A DNA stretch of 64,000 nt from Acidimicrobiaceae bacterium. Lineage in GTDB: Bacteria > Actinomycetota > Acidimicrobiia > Acidimicrobiales > Poriferisodalaceae. Both the position numbers and the translations under genes were made by a program. The DNA lies in contig JAPOPC010000002.1 in the NCBI GenBank assembly GCA_026713105.1, positions 1 through 64,000 on the forward strand. Direction: 5' to 3'. Within the stretch, counting starts at the first letter, position 1. The number at the start of each line of letters is the position of its first letter. Below the pieces are notes generated by a model. The model saw nothing but the letters and a program-made list of their open reading frames with translations, was not told the DNA's origin and did no database searches. Shown here in pieces: positions 33,788-43,188 of this stretch.

Positions 33788-34840
33788 TCACAACGAGCCT
33801 GCCGGAAGTTCGACGAGGTCCAGGCTCAGAAAATCGGCGTAGTACAGGCCCAGCGCAATCGCCACGAGCAGGCTGTTCACGACCCAGAGACGGATCAGCA
33901 CGGTGGTCTCGGGCCATCCGCCGAGCTCGAGGTGGTGGTGCATGGGGGCCATCCGGAACAGGCGGCGCCCAAACAACCGGAACGAGCCGACTTGGATGAT
34001 GACCGACGCCGTCTCGATGACGTACAGGCCGCCGATGACCGGAAGCAGCAAGTCGACATGCAGGAGCATCGCGAGCCCGGCCATGGCCGTACCGATCGCC
34101 AGCGAGCCCGTGTCACCCATGAAGATCCGTGCGGGCGGTGCGTTCCACCACAAGAACCCCGCACAGGCGCCAGCCATGGCAGCAGCCACGATGGCCAGGT
34201 CGAGCGGATGCTTGACGTCGTAGGAGATGGGATGGCGGAATGCCCAGTAGCCGATCACGACGAACGCGGCGAATGCCACCGTGGCTGCTCCGGCGGCAAG
34301 GCCGTCCAAGCCGTCTGTGAGGTTCACCGCGTTCGACGCTCCCAAGACGATGACCACAGCCCACAGAACCCACACCGCGGCAGGGACCTGCAGCGAGTTC
34401 GCGTCAAGCCGGGTGAATCCGACTGCTGTGTCGAGATTGACCCACCACACCGACGCCACCGCAAAGCCGATGCCCACCGCAATGAGCCCGATCAGCTTGG
34501 CCCGCTTGTTCAGTCCCAGATTGCGCTCGCGGCTGACCTTGATCCAGTCATCGGCCAGACCGACGAGGCCAGCGGCGCTGACCGCCGACAGCAGCACGAT
34601 GCCCGAGCGCGTCATCACCGTCTCGGCGCGCAGGTGGCTGACCACGTAGCCCACGACCGCAGCCGCGACGACCGCGACGCCGCCCATCGTCGGGGTGCCG
34701 GCCTTGGTGATGTGCCCCCGGGGGCCGTCGAGACGGATCGGCTGGCCGACGCCTCGCGCTTGCAGCCACGGAATGAGGTAGCGAGTTCCCACCAGCGACA
34801 CGAACATCGCCGAGCTGGCGGCAATGAGCAGGGCGATCAT
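33788..34840 (-). CDS. mraY: Phospho-MurNAc-pentapeptide transferase MraY
   Basis: 350 residues, about ten membrane segments. Catalytic motifs: GLADDWIKV near residue 90 (aspartates), [19 protein letters not shown] near 180 and [14 protein letters not shown] near 240. Then [11 protein letters not shown] near 300, the HHH motif of bacterial MraY. It moves phospho-MurNAc-pentapeptide onto undecaprenyl phosphate to form lipid I. Its ATG overlaps the murE stop by four bases, leaving no room for murF. Confidence 0.96.
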   Translation of the reverse strand: MIALLIAASSAMFVSLVGTRYLIPWLQARGVGQPIRLDGPRGHITKAGTPTMGGVAVVAAAVVGYVVSHLRAETVMTRSGIVLLSAVSAAGLVGLADDWIKVSRERNLGLNKRAKLIGLIAVGIGFAVASVWWVNLDTAVGFTRLDANSLQVPAAVWVLWAVVIVLGASNAVNLTDGLDGLAAGAATVAFAAFVVIGYWAFRHPISYDVKHPLDLAIVAAAMAGACAGFLWWNAPPARIFMGDTGSLAIGTAMAGLAMLLHVDLLLPVIGGLYVIETASVIIQVGSFRLFGRRLFRMAPMHHHLELGGWPETTVLIRLWVVNSLLVAIALGLYYADFLSLDLVELPAGSL

Positions 34841-36318
34841 GGCTGTGCATTCCTACGCCGCAGCCAGCCAGCCGCGACTGCTGCGTCATCGAACGGCACG
34901 GAGCGATCCGCCGTTACCTGGGAGGTCTCGTGGCCCTTTCCCGCCACCACGACGACGTCTCCTGCCCGAGCGCCTGTGACGGCCAGCGAGATGGCGCTGG
35001 ATCGATCGAGCTCGACATGGAGGCCATCGTCGGCGTCGTGCCTGTTTCCGGCGCCCTCCGCGATCTCGGCCGCAATGCGGGCGGGATCCTCGCTGCGAGG
35101 ATTGTCAGAGGTCAAGACGATGACATCGGCATGACGATCTGCCGCTGCGCCCATGAGCGGCCGTTTCGATCGGTCGCGATCGCCTCCGGCGCCAAAGACC
35201 GCCCAGACGCGTCCTTCGCGACCACCCAGCTCACGGGCGCTGGCCAGCGCGGCGGCGAGCGCGTCGGGCTTGTGGGCATAGTCCACCAGCACCGTGACGT
35301 CGTCGCCGGGGCCGCTGACGGGCCACAGGCGACCGCGTACCGGGGCAATGGCGGCAATGGCGGCCGCGACATCGTCGTCGTCGAATCCGAGCGCGCTCGC
35401 CGTCGCAGCGGCGGCCGCGACGTTCGCTGCATTGAGGCGCCCTAACAGCCCGCAATGGACAGGCCGGCCGCGCCATCGGCCGCTGAGTCCGTGAGAGCTG
35501 ACGACCACCTCGTCCACGTCGGACGGCTGCCACTCCATCACACTGGCCGTTGTACCAGCGACGGTCGATGCCAAGCGGCGACCCCACGCGTCGGCCACGT
35601 TCAGCACGGCGATCTCGCTGCGGCCGTCGAACAGGCGCGACTTGGCGTCGAAGTAGTCCTCCATGGTCTCATGGAAGTCGAGATGCTCATGACTCAGGTT
35701 GGTGAAAACGCCGGCAACGAAGCTGGCGCCGTCCACCCTGCGCTGGGCGAGCGCGTGGGATGACACCTCCATGACGACCATTTCTGCGCCGCCATCCGCG
35801 GCCTCGCTGAGGCGCCGGCACAGTTCCGGTGCCTCGGGAGTCGTGTGGGTCCCATCGAGCGTGCCCATGACCTCGCACGCCGTGCCGCAGGCCCCCGCGA
35901 CGGCCGCAATCGCGTGCGTCACCGTGGTCTTGCCCGATGTCCCGGTGACACCGATGACCGTGCAGCGCTTCCACGGCTGACCCCACACGGCGGCTGACGC
36001 CGGCCCCAGCGCGGCTCGCACGTCCGGCACCGCGATCTGAGGCACATCGACCTCGAGGATCTCCGAGACCAGCAGGGCTGAGGCGCCTGCGGCGATCGCC
36101 TCTGCTGCGAAGCGGTGACCGTCGTGGTGCTGCCCGACCACGCAGCCGAACATCGCCCCGGGCGTGACCGAGCGGCTGTCGTGGGTGATGCCTCGCACGA
36201 ATGCCGGCTCACCGCCCGGTGGGCGGCGGTCGTCGCCCACAGACGCCACATAGTTGCCGCCGATCGCCGTGGCCACTTCGGGGACCGACATCAGGTGCGT
36301 CGGTGACGACGAGCTCAT
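34837..36318 (-). CDS. murE: UDP-MurNAc-tripeptide ligase MurE (meso-DAP type)
   Basis: 493 residues. The N-terminal substrate domain has [20 protein letters not shown], the ATP loop is [13 protein letters not shown] near residue 125, [14 protein letters not shown] near 200, [10 protein letters not shown] near 225 and the recognition motif [11 protein letters not shown] near 420. The Asn-Pro-Arg of DNPR is typical of ligases choosing meso-diaminopimelate. It adds meso-DAP to UDP-MurNAc-L-Ala-D-Glu. In most dcw clusters murF follows; here mraY does. Confidence 0.95.
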   Translation of the reverse strand: MSSSSPTHLMSVPEVATAIGGNYVASVGDDRRPPGGEPAFVRGITHDSRSVTPGAMFGCVVGQHHDGHRFAAEAIAAGASALLVSEILEVDVPQIAVPDVRAALGPASAAVWGQPWKRCTVIGVTGTSGKTTVTHAIAAVAGACGTACEVMGTLDGTHTTPEAPELCRRLSEAADGGAEMVVMEVSSHALAQRRVDGASFVAGVFTNLSHEHLDFHETMEDYFDAKSRLFDGRSEIAVLNVADAWGRRLASTVAGTTASVMEWQPSDVDEVVVSSHGLSGRWRGRPVHCGLLGRLNAANVAAAAATASALGFDDDDVAAAIAAIAPVRGRLWPVSGPGDDVTVLVDYAHKPDALAAALASARELGGREGRVWAVFGAGGDRDRSKRPLMGAAADRHADVIVLTSDNPRSEDPARIAAEIAEGAGNRHDADDGLHVELDRSSAISLAVTGARAGDVVVVAGKGHETSQVTADRSVPFDDAAVAAGWLRRRNAQP

Positions 36319-36327
36319 CGGCGCAGT

Positions 36328-38253
36328 TCACGCATCGGGCGACACCTGCAGCATCCGCAACGCGTATTCGGCGATGTCCGCGAAGACCGGCGCAGCCACG
36401 ATCCCCGCCCGGTACTCATGGGGTTCGTCGAGCACGACAACGACGGTGAGTTCGGGACGATCAACCGGAAGGAAGCCTGCGAACGAGCTCGTGTACGCAT
36501 CGGCGCGGTACCCGCCGTCGGGGCTGGGCTTCTGCGCTGTGCCGGTCTTGCCGGCGACCCCGAAGCCTTCAATGGCGGCCCGCTTGCCAGTCCCGGAGCG
36601 GACCACGTCGGCGAGGATCGACTGCATCTGAGATGCAGTGCTCGGCGACAGGATCCGGCGCGTCGCCGCGGCGTCGGCTGGTCGAAGCGCTCCGTTGCTG
36701 CCCACACTGCCCAGCACGAGCCGAGGAGTGACATGGACGCCATCGTTCGCGATGGCGTTGTAGGCAGCGGCAAGCTGTATCGCGGTGACTGCGATGCCCT
36801 GACCGAACGCGATCGTGGCGAGGTCGGTGCCTCGCCATTGGTTCGCTGCACGCAAGATGCCACGGCTCTCACCCGGCAGCGCCCCAGCGTTGTCGGTCCC
36901 GGTCAGGCGGCCGAAACCGAATGAGCGCAGCGACCGCTGCAATTCGGTCGCGCCGAGCCGTTCGGCGAGTTTGATCGTGCCGATGTTCGATGAGTGAACA
37001 AGGATTTCCGAGGTCGTCATCTCGCGGTCGACAATTGAATACGGCTCGACGAACGCCTTGTCGGCGAATGTGTAGGTAGCCGGTGTGGCATGCACCTCGT
37101 CGGGCGTGGTGAGTCCTGCTTCCAGTGCCGTCGCGATGGTGAAGCTCTTCGCCACCGATCCCGGTTCGAACGCGTCGGCGTATGCAGGGTTGTAGGCCAC
37201 CGGCCCGACCTCTCCGGTGTCGTGATCACGGTCAACCGCGGCCAATGCCAAGACATCTCCGGAGTCCACCTGCATCACTACCACCATGCCGCCCTGCGCG
37301 CCGGTCGCCTCGACTGCTTCGTGGAGAGATCGCTCGGCAACCCACTGCATCTGGGTATGCAGGGTGAGGACAACGTCATCACCGTGGCTGACCGGTTCGA
37401 AGTGCTCGGTTCCGGTCGGCAGCGGCATGCCGCTCTGGGCGATCCGGGCCACTTCACGGCCGTCGGTTCCGCCGAGCACCTCGGCGAACTGCTGCTCGGC
37501 GCCCCCCAACGGGTTCTGGTCGATGTCGGTGACGCCGAGCAGCCCGCGAGCGAAGCCGTCGCCGTTGGGCCGGAGCCGAGACGACTCGCCCCGTACACCC
37601 ACACCGGCGAGCTGCAATTCCTGCACCGCAAGCCCCTCCGACGGACTCACCTGGCGCGCCACATAGACGAAGTGCCGATCGCTCGCGAGCCGCTCGGCGA
37701 TCACGTCGGCATCGATGTCGAGGACCGTCGCCAGCACAGCCGCTGTCTGGTACGGAGCGGTCACCAGGCGCGGGTCGGCCCAGATGGTGGGGAGATGGTC
37801 AGAAACTGCGAGCAGGTTGAGATTCCGATCGAGGATCGCCCCGCGCACCGATTCCAGCTCCCATTGCGCCGTTCCCTGCTGATCTCCGAGGGCGGCGTAG
37901 GTCTCGCGGTCGAGCAGCTGCACTTGAACCAGGCGGGCTCCCAAAACGGCTAGCGCAACGGCACTGGCGATGATCAGCAGCAGTGCCCGCCGGCGCGGCG
38001 GGCCGGTGCGAACTTTGCGCCGGCGCGGAGGTGGCTGCGATCGACCGGATTCGGGGAGCCGTTCAGGTTCCGCCGGTGATCCCTTCGCTCCCGCAGAGGG
38101 GTGCCATGCGGGTGACTTCGGCGATTCTGACCGCTTCGCTGAGGTGGTGCGCGACCGCGCAGCAGGCTGACGCAACCCTGGAGGTGCACCCATGGACGGG
38201 TGCCATGACGCCGGAGTGCCACGGCGTTGCGTCCGATCAAGAACGTCGGTCAT
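36328..38253 (-). CDS. ftsI: Septal penicillin-binding protein FtsI (PBP3)
   Basis: 641 residues. A long basic, Pro/Ser-rich cytoplasmic tail (about 1-85) precedes one membrane segment (RRALLLIIASAVALAVLGA region). The pedestal starts RGAILDRN near 135, and the transpeptidase has EPGSVAKSF (SxxK Ser) near 365, HSSN (SxN) near 415 and VAGKTGTAQ (KTG) near 560. It cross-links septal peptidoglycan with FtsW. The long tail, also seen in actinobacteria, may bind FtsZ or FtsW. The start overlaps the ftsL-like gene by 17 bases. Confidence 0.95.
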   Translation of the reverse strand: MTDVLDRTQRRGTPASWHPSMGAPPGLRQPAARSRTTSAKRSESPKSPAWHPSAGAKGSPAEPERLPESGRSQPPPRRRKVRTGPPRRRALLLIIASAVALAVLGARLVQVQLLDRETYAALGDQQGTAQWELESVRGAILDRNLNLLAVSDHLPTIWADPRLVTAPYQTAAVLATVLDIDADVIAERLASDRHFVYVARQVSPSEGLAVQELQLAGVGVRGESSRLRPNGDGFARGLLGVTDIDQNPLGGAEQQFAEVLGGTDGREVARIAQSGMPLPTGTEHFEPVSHGDDVVLTLHTQMQWVAERSLHEAVEATGAQGGMVVVMQVDSGDVLALAAVDRDHDTGEVGPVAYNPAYADAFEPGSVAKSFTIATALEAGLTTPDEVHATPATYTFADKAFVEPYSIVDREMTTSEILVHSSNIGTIKLAERLGATELQRSLRSFGFGRLTGTDNAGALPGESRGILRAANQWRGTDLATIAFGQGIAVTAIQLAAAYNAIANDGVHVTPRLVLGSVGSNGALRPADAAATRRILSPSTASQMQSILADVVRSGTGKRAAIEGFGVAGKTGTAQKPSPDGGYRADAYTSSFAGFLPVDRPELTVVVVLDEPHEYRAGIVAAPVFADIAEYALRMLQVSPDA

Positions 38254-38695
38254 GCGCTGTAGACGCGTCGGTCAGCAGCGTCTTGATCGAGAGCCAGTCC
38301 CCGCCTTGATGCGTGCTGCTCTGCGGCGGATCTACCGCCGCGATGTGACGCGGCTCGATCCGCACGTCGATCGGATCGGGAGCATTGACGAGGCCGAGCG
38401 CGCCGATCCCCATCAATTCGATCTCCGCAGGGCCATGCAGCATCTGGAGCTCATAGCGGAGATCGATCAGGCGTTCCCGCTCGGTGGCGATCCCCGATTC
38501 CAGTTCCGACAGGCGATATTGACCCGCGGCGAGCACCGAGTGAAACACCGCGAGTCCCGCAAGCACCGTGATCGCTGCAGCCGCCAGCAACGCAGTGACG
38601 CCGACGAGGCGCAGCCCCGCCGCGCGTCGCGCAGGCACCCGCACCAGCGGCGGCGGGGCATCCGCGACGGTGAGATGGGCGGTGGCGAGGGCCAT
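38237..38695 (-). CDS. FtsL-like divisome protein
   Basis: 152 residues with the FtsL layout: a short cytoplasmic N-terminus with PPPLVRVPARRAAGLRLVG, one membrane segment (about residues 32-54), then a coiled coil of the LSELESGIATERERLIDLRY type (about 60-85). Sequence similarity within FtsL proteins is low, so the call rests on topology and on its place between rsmH and ftsI. Expected to pair with DivIC/FtsB and to activate FtsWI. Confidence 0.8.
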   Translation of the reverse strand: MALATAHLTVADAPPPLVRVPARRAAGLRLVGVTALLAAAAITVLAGLAVFHSVLAAGQYRLSELESGIATERERLIDLRYELQMLHGPAEIELMGIGALGLVNAPDPIDVRIEPRHIAAVDPPQSSTHQGGDWLSIKTLLTDASTAHDRRS

Positions 38696-38728
38696 CGAAC
38701 GATGCTCGGATCCGGGATGGCGGGGTGA

Positions 38729-39685
38729 TCAGTGACGGGCTGGTTCGAGCCGCTCAGCGGCACGCAGCAGGGCGCTGGCGGCCCGCGGATTCCGCTCCAC
38801 TTCGGCCGCGCTGGGCCGGGTGACCTTGCGACGCAGCAGGCGGACAGTGGGTGCCGCGCCACAGATGCACGGCAATGTCGACGGGCATTCGCAGACGCCG
38901 TCGGCTGCTTCTCGCAGAATGATCTTCACGGTGCTGTCTTCTCCTGAGTGATAGGTGAGCGTTGCGAGGCGCCCGCGTGGCTGCAGGCGCGCGAGCGCGG
39001 CTCGCATTGCGGGTTCGATGAGGTTGAGTTCGTCGTTCACTTCGATGCGGATCGCCGCGAATGTGCGCATGGCCGGATGGCGCCGGCCGCGCCGGGCCGC
39101 CGCAGGCACCGCCGACTTGACGACGTCGGCGAGCTGCGCGGTCGTGTGCAATGGCCTGGCCGCCACGATTGCGGCAGCGATACGGTGGGCGTACCGCTCG
39201 CCGGCGTGGTGCCTCATCAGCGCGCGCAGTTCAGCGAGCTCGTAGGTATTGACGACGAGTTGCGCGCCGCGTCCGGAGCGTGCGTCCATGCGCATGTCCA
39301 GCGGAGCGTCGTATCGATGCGAGAAACCGCGCTCGCGCGAATTCAGCTGGTGGCTGCTGACGCCGAAGTCGAACAGCACGCCCATGAGCGGACCCGTCGA
39401 GGCCGCATCAACCAGCCCGCCGAGGCGGTCGAATCGTTCGCAGCAGAACGTGACGCGGTCTCCGAACGCCGCGAGACGCTCCTGTGCGGCCGCGATTGCC
39501 TCGGGATCGCGATCGATCCCGAGCAGCCTCCGCCCGGGATGCTGATCCAGGAGCGCCTCTGCATGGCCGCCGCCCCCGAGCGTCGCATCGACGAACAGGC
39601 CGCCCTCAACGGGAGCGAACAGCTCGGTGATCTCATCGATCATGACGGGTTCGTGGAAGGACCGGGCGGCGACGGCGGCGCTCAC
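38729..39685 (-). CDS. rsmH: 16S rRNA (cytosine-1402-N4)-methyltransferase
   Basis: 318 residues from GTG 39685. SAM site VDATLGGGGHAEALLDQHPG near residue 32, FDFGVSSHQLNSRERGFS near 107, LDMRMD near 130, and TYHSGEDSTVK near 255 with a CECPSTLPCICG cysteine segment. It methylates C1402 of 16S rRNA. The GTG overlaps the mraZ stop (GTGA). Upstream open frame to 39775 overlaps mraZ and is not family-like. Confidence 0.95.
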   Translation of the reverse strand: MSAAVAARSFHEPVMIDEITELFAPVEGGLFVDATLGGGGHAEALLDQHPGRRLLGIDRDPEAIAAAQERLAAFGDRVTFCCERFDRLGGLVDAASTGPLMGVLFDFGVSSHQLNSRERGFSHRYDAPLDMRMDARSGRGAQLVVNTYELAELRALMRHHAGERYAHRIAAAIVAARPLHTTAQLADVVKSAVPAAARRGRRHPAMRTFAAIRIEVNDELNLIEPAMRAALARLQPRGRLATLTYHSGEDSTVKIILREAADGVCECPSTLPCICGAAPTVRLLRRKVTRPSAAEVERNPRAASALLRAAERLEPARH

Positions 39686-40128
39686 GCCTGCTCCGATGGT
39701 TCGTCGCCGCTCTCGGGCGATGCCAGCAGCGATTCGCCCTGGGCGTTCATCTCTTGCCAGCGACCCGCATCCCAAATCTCGACTTCGTCGATGGCGCCGA
39801 TCACGACGCAGTCGCGCTGCAGTCCGGCGAATCGGCGCAATTCCTCGGGAATCGCGATACGGCCCTGCTTGTCGGGCAGGACCCGCGCAGCTCCGGCACC
39901 AAATGAGCGCTTCGCTGCGCGTCCGTGCGGTCCGCCGGAGTGGGATCGCTCCGACATCTGGCCCGCGATCTCGCCGAACCGATCCGGTGTCATGAGCGCA
40001 AGACAGCCCTCGCTGTGCTTGATCAGAAAGCCGGACGGCTCAAAGGAACCGCGAAAGCCCACTGGGAGCACGATGCGGCCCTTCGTGTCGAGCGCGTGCT
40101 CATGCTGACCGACGAACAGACTCTCCAA
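39682..40128 (-). CDS. mraZ: Transcriptional regulator MraZ
   Basis: 148 residues with two SpoVT/AbrB-like halves: MESLFVGQHEHALDTKGRI then LPVGFRGSF, and the second VLPDKQGRIAIPEELRRFAG. MraZ forms ring oligomers and represses its own dcw operon. The start is TTG 40128 with GGAGG nine bases upstream. Matching direct repeats lie in its promoter at 40181-40208, so self-control is likely. Confidence 0.94.
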   Translation of the reverse strand: MESLFVGQHEHALDTKGRIVLPVGFRGSFEPSGFLIKHSEGCLALMTPDRFGEIAGQMSERSHSGGPHGRAAKRSFGAGAARVLPDKQGRIAIPEELRRFAGLQRDCVVIGAIDEVEIWDAGRWQEMNAQGESLLASPESGDEPSEQA

Positions 40129-40180
40129 CGCAGGGCCTCCGCAGCGCTCGGATAGGAATCTGGATCACATGGGCATCTGT

Positions 40181-40208
40181 GCCCCTGCAAACCACTTCGC
40201 ACCACTTT
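40181..40208 (-). promoter_or_regulatory. MraZ-binding repeats
   Basis: On the minus strand AAGTGGTGCG, AAGTGGTTTG and CAGGGGCA follow one another at a ten-base period, about 55-80 bases before the mraZ start. MraZ is known to bind direct TGGGN/GTGG repeats of this kind upstream of mraZ. An upstream TTGACC at 40213-40218 could be a -35 element. Confidence 0.7.
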
Positions 40209-40341
40209 ATGGGTCAAACACCCACTATGTCCACCCCGAATGTGCCAAGTCGCCCGTCGCCGGCTCTGCTCGCCGCCGTCGCCGGCCGTGCTCGCCAACG
40301 CTGCGGGACATGGCGCCCCGCCACGGGCGCGCCGGAGAGCT

Positions 40342-40995
40342 TCAGGCGTCGTGCTCGGTGATGAACCCCATAAGCAGCCGGGCGATCTCCGAAGGTGAGT
40401 TGCTGACGCCGAAGTCCGCCCAGCCCGCCGCGCGATCGCGGATCAGATCTGACGTGCCGGAATCCACAGCCGACGCCAGGGGCCCGAGCTCGAATCGCTC
40501 ATAGGCGACGCATTGGAAGCGGCTCCCCTCGCGGGTACGACGCTGAGACACGCCGACCAGCTTCCGGCCGCCTGCGGTGACCTCGCCCGGACCCAGCGAC
40601 GCGAAGCACACCAGGCCCTGTGATGGGCCCGCCTCGTAGGGACCCCGATGCGTGCTTGCAGGCACGCCCACGTGCGAGAACGCCATGGCCAACCGGCGCC
40701 CCAGCCAATGGAATGCCTGGCTGACGTCTGATCGCCACAGCGGATCCCCCGCTGGCACGAAGACGTCCACCCACACGATCGCTGGGGGGTCGAGCCACAC
40801 CAGTCCCCCGCCACTGCGCCGGCGAACCAGGTCGTTGCGCATGCCGCCATAGGGATCAGGGCTCGCAGAGCCCAAGACCACGGCGGGCGCGGTCGGGCGC
40901 AACCTTGAGATGCGACGTCGGCCGTCCCGCGGCATCGGGCGCGCATGCAACAGCCCGGCGGTCGCCTGCCATTCGTCGCGTACCCACGCACTCAC
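40342..40995 (-). CDS. Lipoate/biotin-protein ligase family protein
   Basis: 217 residues from GTG 40995; ATG 41025 is an alternative lying in repeat A6. The LplA/BirA/LipB-fold motifs are visible: RRRSGGGLVWLDPPAIVW (the RxxGGG nucleotide/lipoyl loop) near residue 60, and GGRKLVGVSQRRTREGSRFQ near 145 with the catalytic Lys. Such enzymes join lipoate or a related acyl group to carrier lysines. The short C-terminus suggests an octanoyl/lipoyl transferase-like or LplA-catalytic-domain-only protein. Substrate unknown. Confidence 0.75.
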   Translation of the reverse strand: MSAWVRDEWQATAGLLHARPMPRDGRRRISRLRPTAPAVVLGSASPDPYGGMRNDLVRRRSGGGLVWLDPPAIVWVDVFVPAGDPLWRSDVSQAFHWLGRRLAMAFSHVGVPASTHRGPYEAGPSQGLVCFASLGPGEVTAGGRKLVGVSQRRTREGSRFQCVAYERFELGPLASAVDSGTSDLIRDRAAGWADFGVSNSPSEIARLLMGFITEHDA

Positions 40996-41016
40996 AGGCC
41001 CACGATGGCAGACCGC

Positions 41017-41062
41017 CCGGGCCATGGCTGCGCCTGGCAGCTCAGCCGCTCAGGCCTGCTGC
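41017..41062 (+). repeat. Dispersed repeat family A, partial copy A6
   Basis: About 46 bases align with the 3' half of A2 (CGGGCCATGGCTGCGCCT, then GCTCAGCC and AGGC). The family core before it is absent. It lies between the HNH gene stop and the start of the lipoate-ligase-like gene. Confidence 0.5.
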
Positions 41063-41070
41063 GGGTCCAC

Positions 41071-41706
41071 TCAGACGAGCTGAGGACGCAGGTCTGCGAG
41101 ATAGTCGGTCCACTCTGCGGGGGCGTCGCCTCGCATTGCGGCCACGACAGCAAGCGGTTCGGGAGCGTACGGAGTCTGGCGCAGCCGGTAGCGGCCATCC
41201 GACAGCAACGAGTCGCCCTTGCCCACGTTGCAAGCCCGGCAACAGGCCACCACGTTTTCCCACGTGTGTTCACCGCCGCGGCTGCGGGGGTGAACATGGT
41301 CGATGCACTCCGCCCGATTCCCGCAGTACTGGCAGCGGTAGGCGTCGCGGGCGAACACCGCCCGCCGGTGCAGCGGCGCCCGTCGGCGGTACGGCGCCCG
41401 TGCGTGGTACCTCAGCCGCACGATCGAAGGCACAGACATCGTCAGGCGCGGCGAACGAATGCTGCCCGGCCGGGCGTGGATGACGTCGGCTTTGCCCGCC
41501 AGCACGAGCAGCAGGGCGCGTCGCACGGTCGTGATCGACAAGGGCTGGTAGGTGACGTTGAGCACCAGCGTCCGATCCGACAGCACGGAACGAGCCCGTG
41601 AGATCTTCGGGTCACGCAGGACGCGATGGCCATTACGTGTGCCGTATGTCTTGGCCGCATCGCCAACCGATTGCGACGCATACGCGACGGCTCCCGGTGA
41701 AGTCAT
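41071..41706 (-). CDS. HNH endonuclease
   Basis: 211 residues if started at ATG 41706. The conserved body begins near residue 43 with DRTLVLNVTYQPLSITTVRR, typical of a large actinobacterial HNH family, so GTG 41586 is a possible later start. The nuclease domain has CQYCGNRAECIDHVHPRSRG then NVVACCRACNVGKGD: four Cys for structural zinc and the His of the HNH site. The family is often found as a stand-alone chromosomal gene of unknown role, possibly in repair. Confidence 0.88.
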   Translation of the reverse strand: MTSPGAVAYASQSVGDAAKTYGTRNGHRVLRDPKISRARSVLSDRTLVLNVTYQPLSITTVRRALLLVLAGKADVIHARPGSIRSPRLTMSVPSIVRLRYHARAPYRRRAPLHRRAVFARDAYRCQYCGNRAECIDHVHPRSRGGEHTWENVVACCRACNVGKGDSLLSDGRYRLRQTPYAPEPLAVVAAMRGDAPAEWTDYLADLRPQLV

Positions 41707-41721
41707 GTCAGGGGCCTCATG

Positions 41722-42009
41722 TCACGTGCGAACCGCAACGGCGGCCGGCCAACGTCGGCACCATTCCAGCCATTGGATCAGATCGGAGGGTTCCGCGGCC
41801 GCATCCGCGTCGCTGCCGACCGCAGTCAGTAGGCGGAATCGCACATAGTCACGGTGAGGCAGCGGCAAGAACGGCGCTCGGGTCCACCAGCGACGCGGAA
41901 CCAGTCGCCTCACGGCGCTCGCCGCAGTGATCCACAGATACGGGCGCGTTGCAACCGCAACCAACGTCGGCCCCAAGCGAGGGCTGCGCAGAGTACGTGG
42001 TCGGCGCAC
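41722..42009 (-). CDS. Small conserved hypothetical protein, 95 aa
   Basis: 95 residues, strongly basic, rich in Arg, Trp and Pro. The core RRLVPRRWWTRAPFLPLPHR followed by DYVRFRLLTAVG and a C-terminal LIQWLEWCRRWP recalls a small conserved actinobacterial protein of unknown function. It precedes the HNH gene on the same strand by 15 bases, likely one transcript. Confidence 0.75.
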   Translation of the reverse strand: MRRPRTLRSPRLGPTLVAVATRPYLWITAASAVRRLVPRRWWTRAPFLPLPHRDYVRFRLLTAVGSDADAAAEPSDLIQWLEWCRRWPAAVAVRT

Positions 42010-42025
42010 CGGGCCACCTTAGATG

Positions 42026-42074
42026 CTGAGCCCCGGGCCCAAGCGGCCCGTGAGCGCAGCGAACAAAAGCGGGA
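42026..42074 (-). repeat. Dispersed repeat family A, copy A4 (partial)
   Basis: In minus orientation this reads the family core from TCCCGCTTTTGTTCGCTGCG through CTCACGGGCCGCTTGGGCC. It lies in the 170-base gap between divergent genes, 105 bases before the MoxR start. Confidence 0.7.
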
Positions 42075-42179
42075 GACACAGAGCCCAAGCGGCCACGCTG
42101 AGTAGCCTCAGAGCGTTCTGAGCCTGCCGATACCAGCGAGCCAGATCGTTCCCCGACTCATCCCCGAAAGTCAGCCGCC

Positions 42180-43160
42180 GTGCGCAATCACACCGCCCCG
42201 CAAACGCACGTGGCCGATGCCGAGACGTTCCGGCAGACGTTCGAGCGGATCACGGCGAATGTGGAGCAGGTGATCCGCGGCAAGACCGACGCCGTCGGAC
42301 TCTCGCTGCTGTGCCTGCTGTGCGATGGGCATCTGCTGATCGAAGACGTGCCTGGCGTCGGCAAGACCAGTCTCGCCAAATCGCTGGCAGCCTCGATCGA
42401 CGCACCGTTCGGGCGGATTCAGTTCACGCCCGACGTTCTGCCGTCCGATGTCATCGGCGTGAACGTGTGGGACGAGCGCGAGCGCACATTCGAGTTCCGT
42501 TCCGGCGCGCTCTTCTCCAGCATCGTGCTCGTCGACGAGATCAACCGGGCCTCACCGAAGACGCAGGCGGCGCTGCTCGAGGCGATGCAGGAACGCCAGG
42601 TCACCACCGACCGCACGACGCGCCCGCTCGGCCAGCCGTTCATGGTGATCGCCACCCAGAACCCGATCGAGCATGAGGGCACTTACCCGCTGCCCGAATC
42701 GCAGCTCGATCGGTTTCTCATGCGGATCAGCATCGGCTACCCCGACGCGGATTCGGCCATCGAGGTGCTCAATCTCCACGACGGCACGACTGAGATCTCG
42801 CTCGAACCGGTTGCGACAGCAGGCGAGGTGCTCGCCATGGCACGCACCGTCACGGAGGTCCATGTCGCGCCGGTGCTGCGCCGCTACATCGTCGCCGTGG
42901 CCGACGCCTCACGACAGCGCGGCACGATCACGCTGGGCATCAGCCCGCGTGCGACGCTCGATCTCCAGCGAGTTTCCCAGGCACGCGCACTCGCTGCGGG
43001 CCGGAACTACGTGGTGCCCGACGACGTGAAAGCTGTCGCCGAACCAGTGCTCGGCCACCGGATCAGACTGAGCCCCGACGCACAACTGCAGGGCTTGACG
43101 CCCCAGACAGCGCTGCGCGACGTCTTCGAAGCCGTCGCCGCGCCCACCGCCGCCGGCTGA
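42180..43160 (+). CDS. MoxR-family AAA+ ATPase
   Basis: 326 residues from GTG 42180. Walker A is VPGVGKTSLAKS near residue 60, Walker B SIVLVDEINRASPKTQ near 118, sensor 1 ATQNPIEHEGTYPLPESQLD near 165 and the lid ISPRATLDLQRVSQARA near 260. MoxR ATPases act as chaperones that mature partner proteins; the DUF58 and transglutaminase-like genes that follow are their usual partners. First gene of a three-gene operon. Confidence 0.94.
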   Translation: MRNHTAPQTHVADAETFRQTFERITANVEQVIRGKTDAVGLSLLCLLCDGHLLIEDVPGVGKTSLAKSLAASIDAPFGRIQFTPDVLPSDVIGVNVWDERERTFEFRSGALFSSIVLVDEINRASPKTQAALLEAMQERQVTTDRTTRPLGQPFMVIATQNPIEHEGTYPLPESQLDRFLMRISIGYPDADSAIEVLNLHDGTTEISLEPVATAGEVLAMARTVTEVHVAPVLRRYIVAVADASRQRGTITLGISPRATLDLQRVSQARALAAGRNYVVPDDVKAVAEPVLGHRIRLSPDAQLQGLTPQTALRDVFEAVAAPTAAG

Positions 43161-43188
43161 CGCTCGTTTCGATGCCCCGGGGGGTCGC

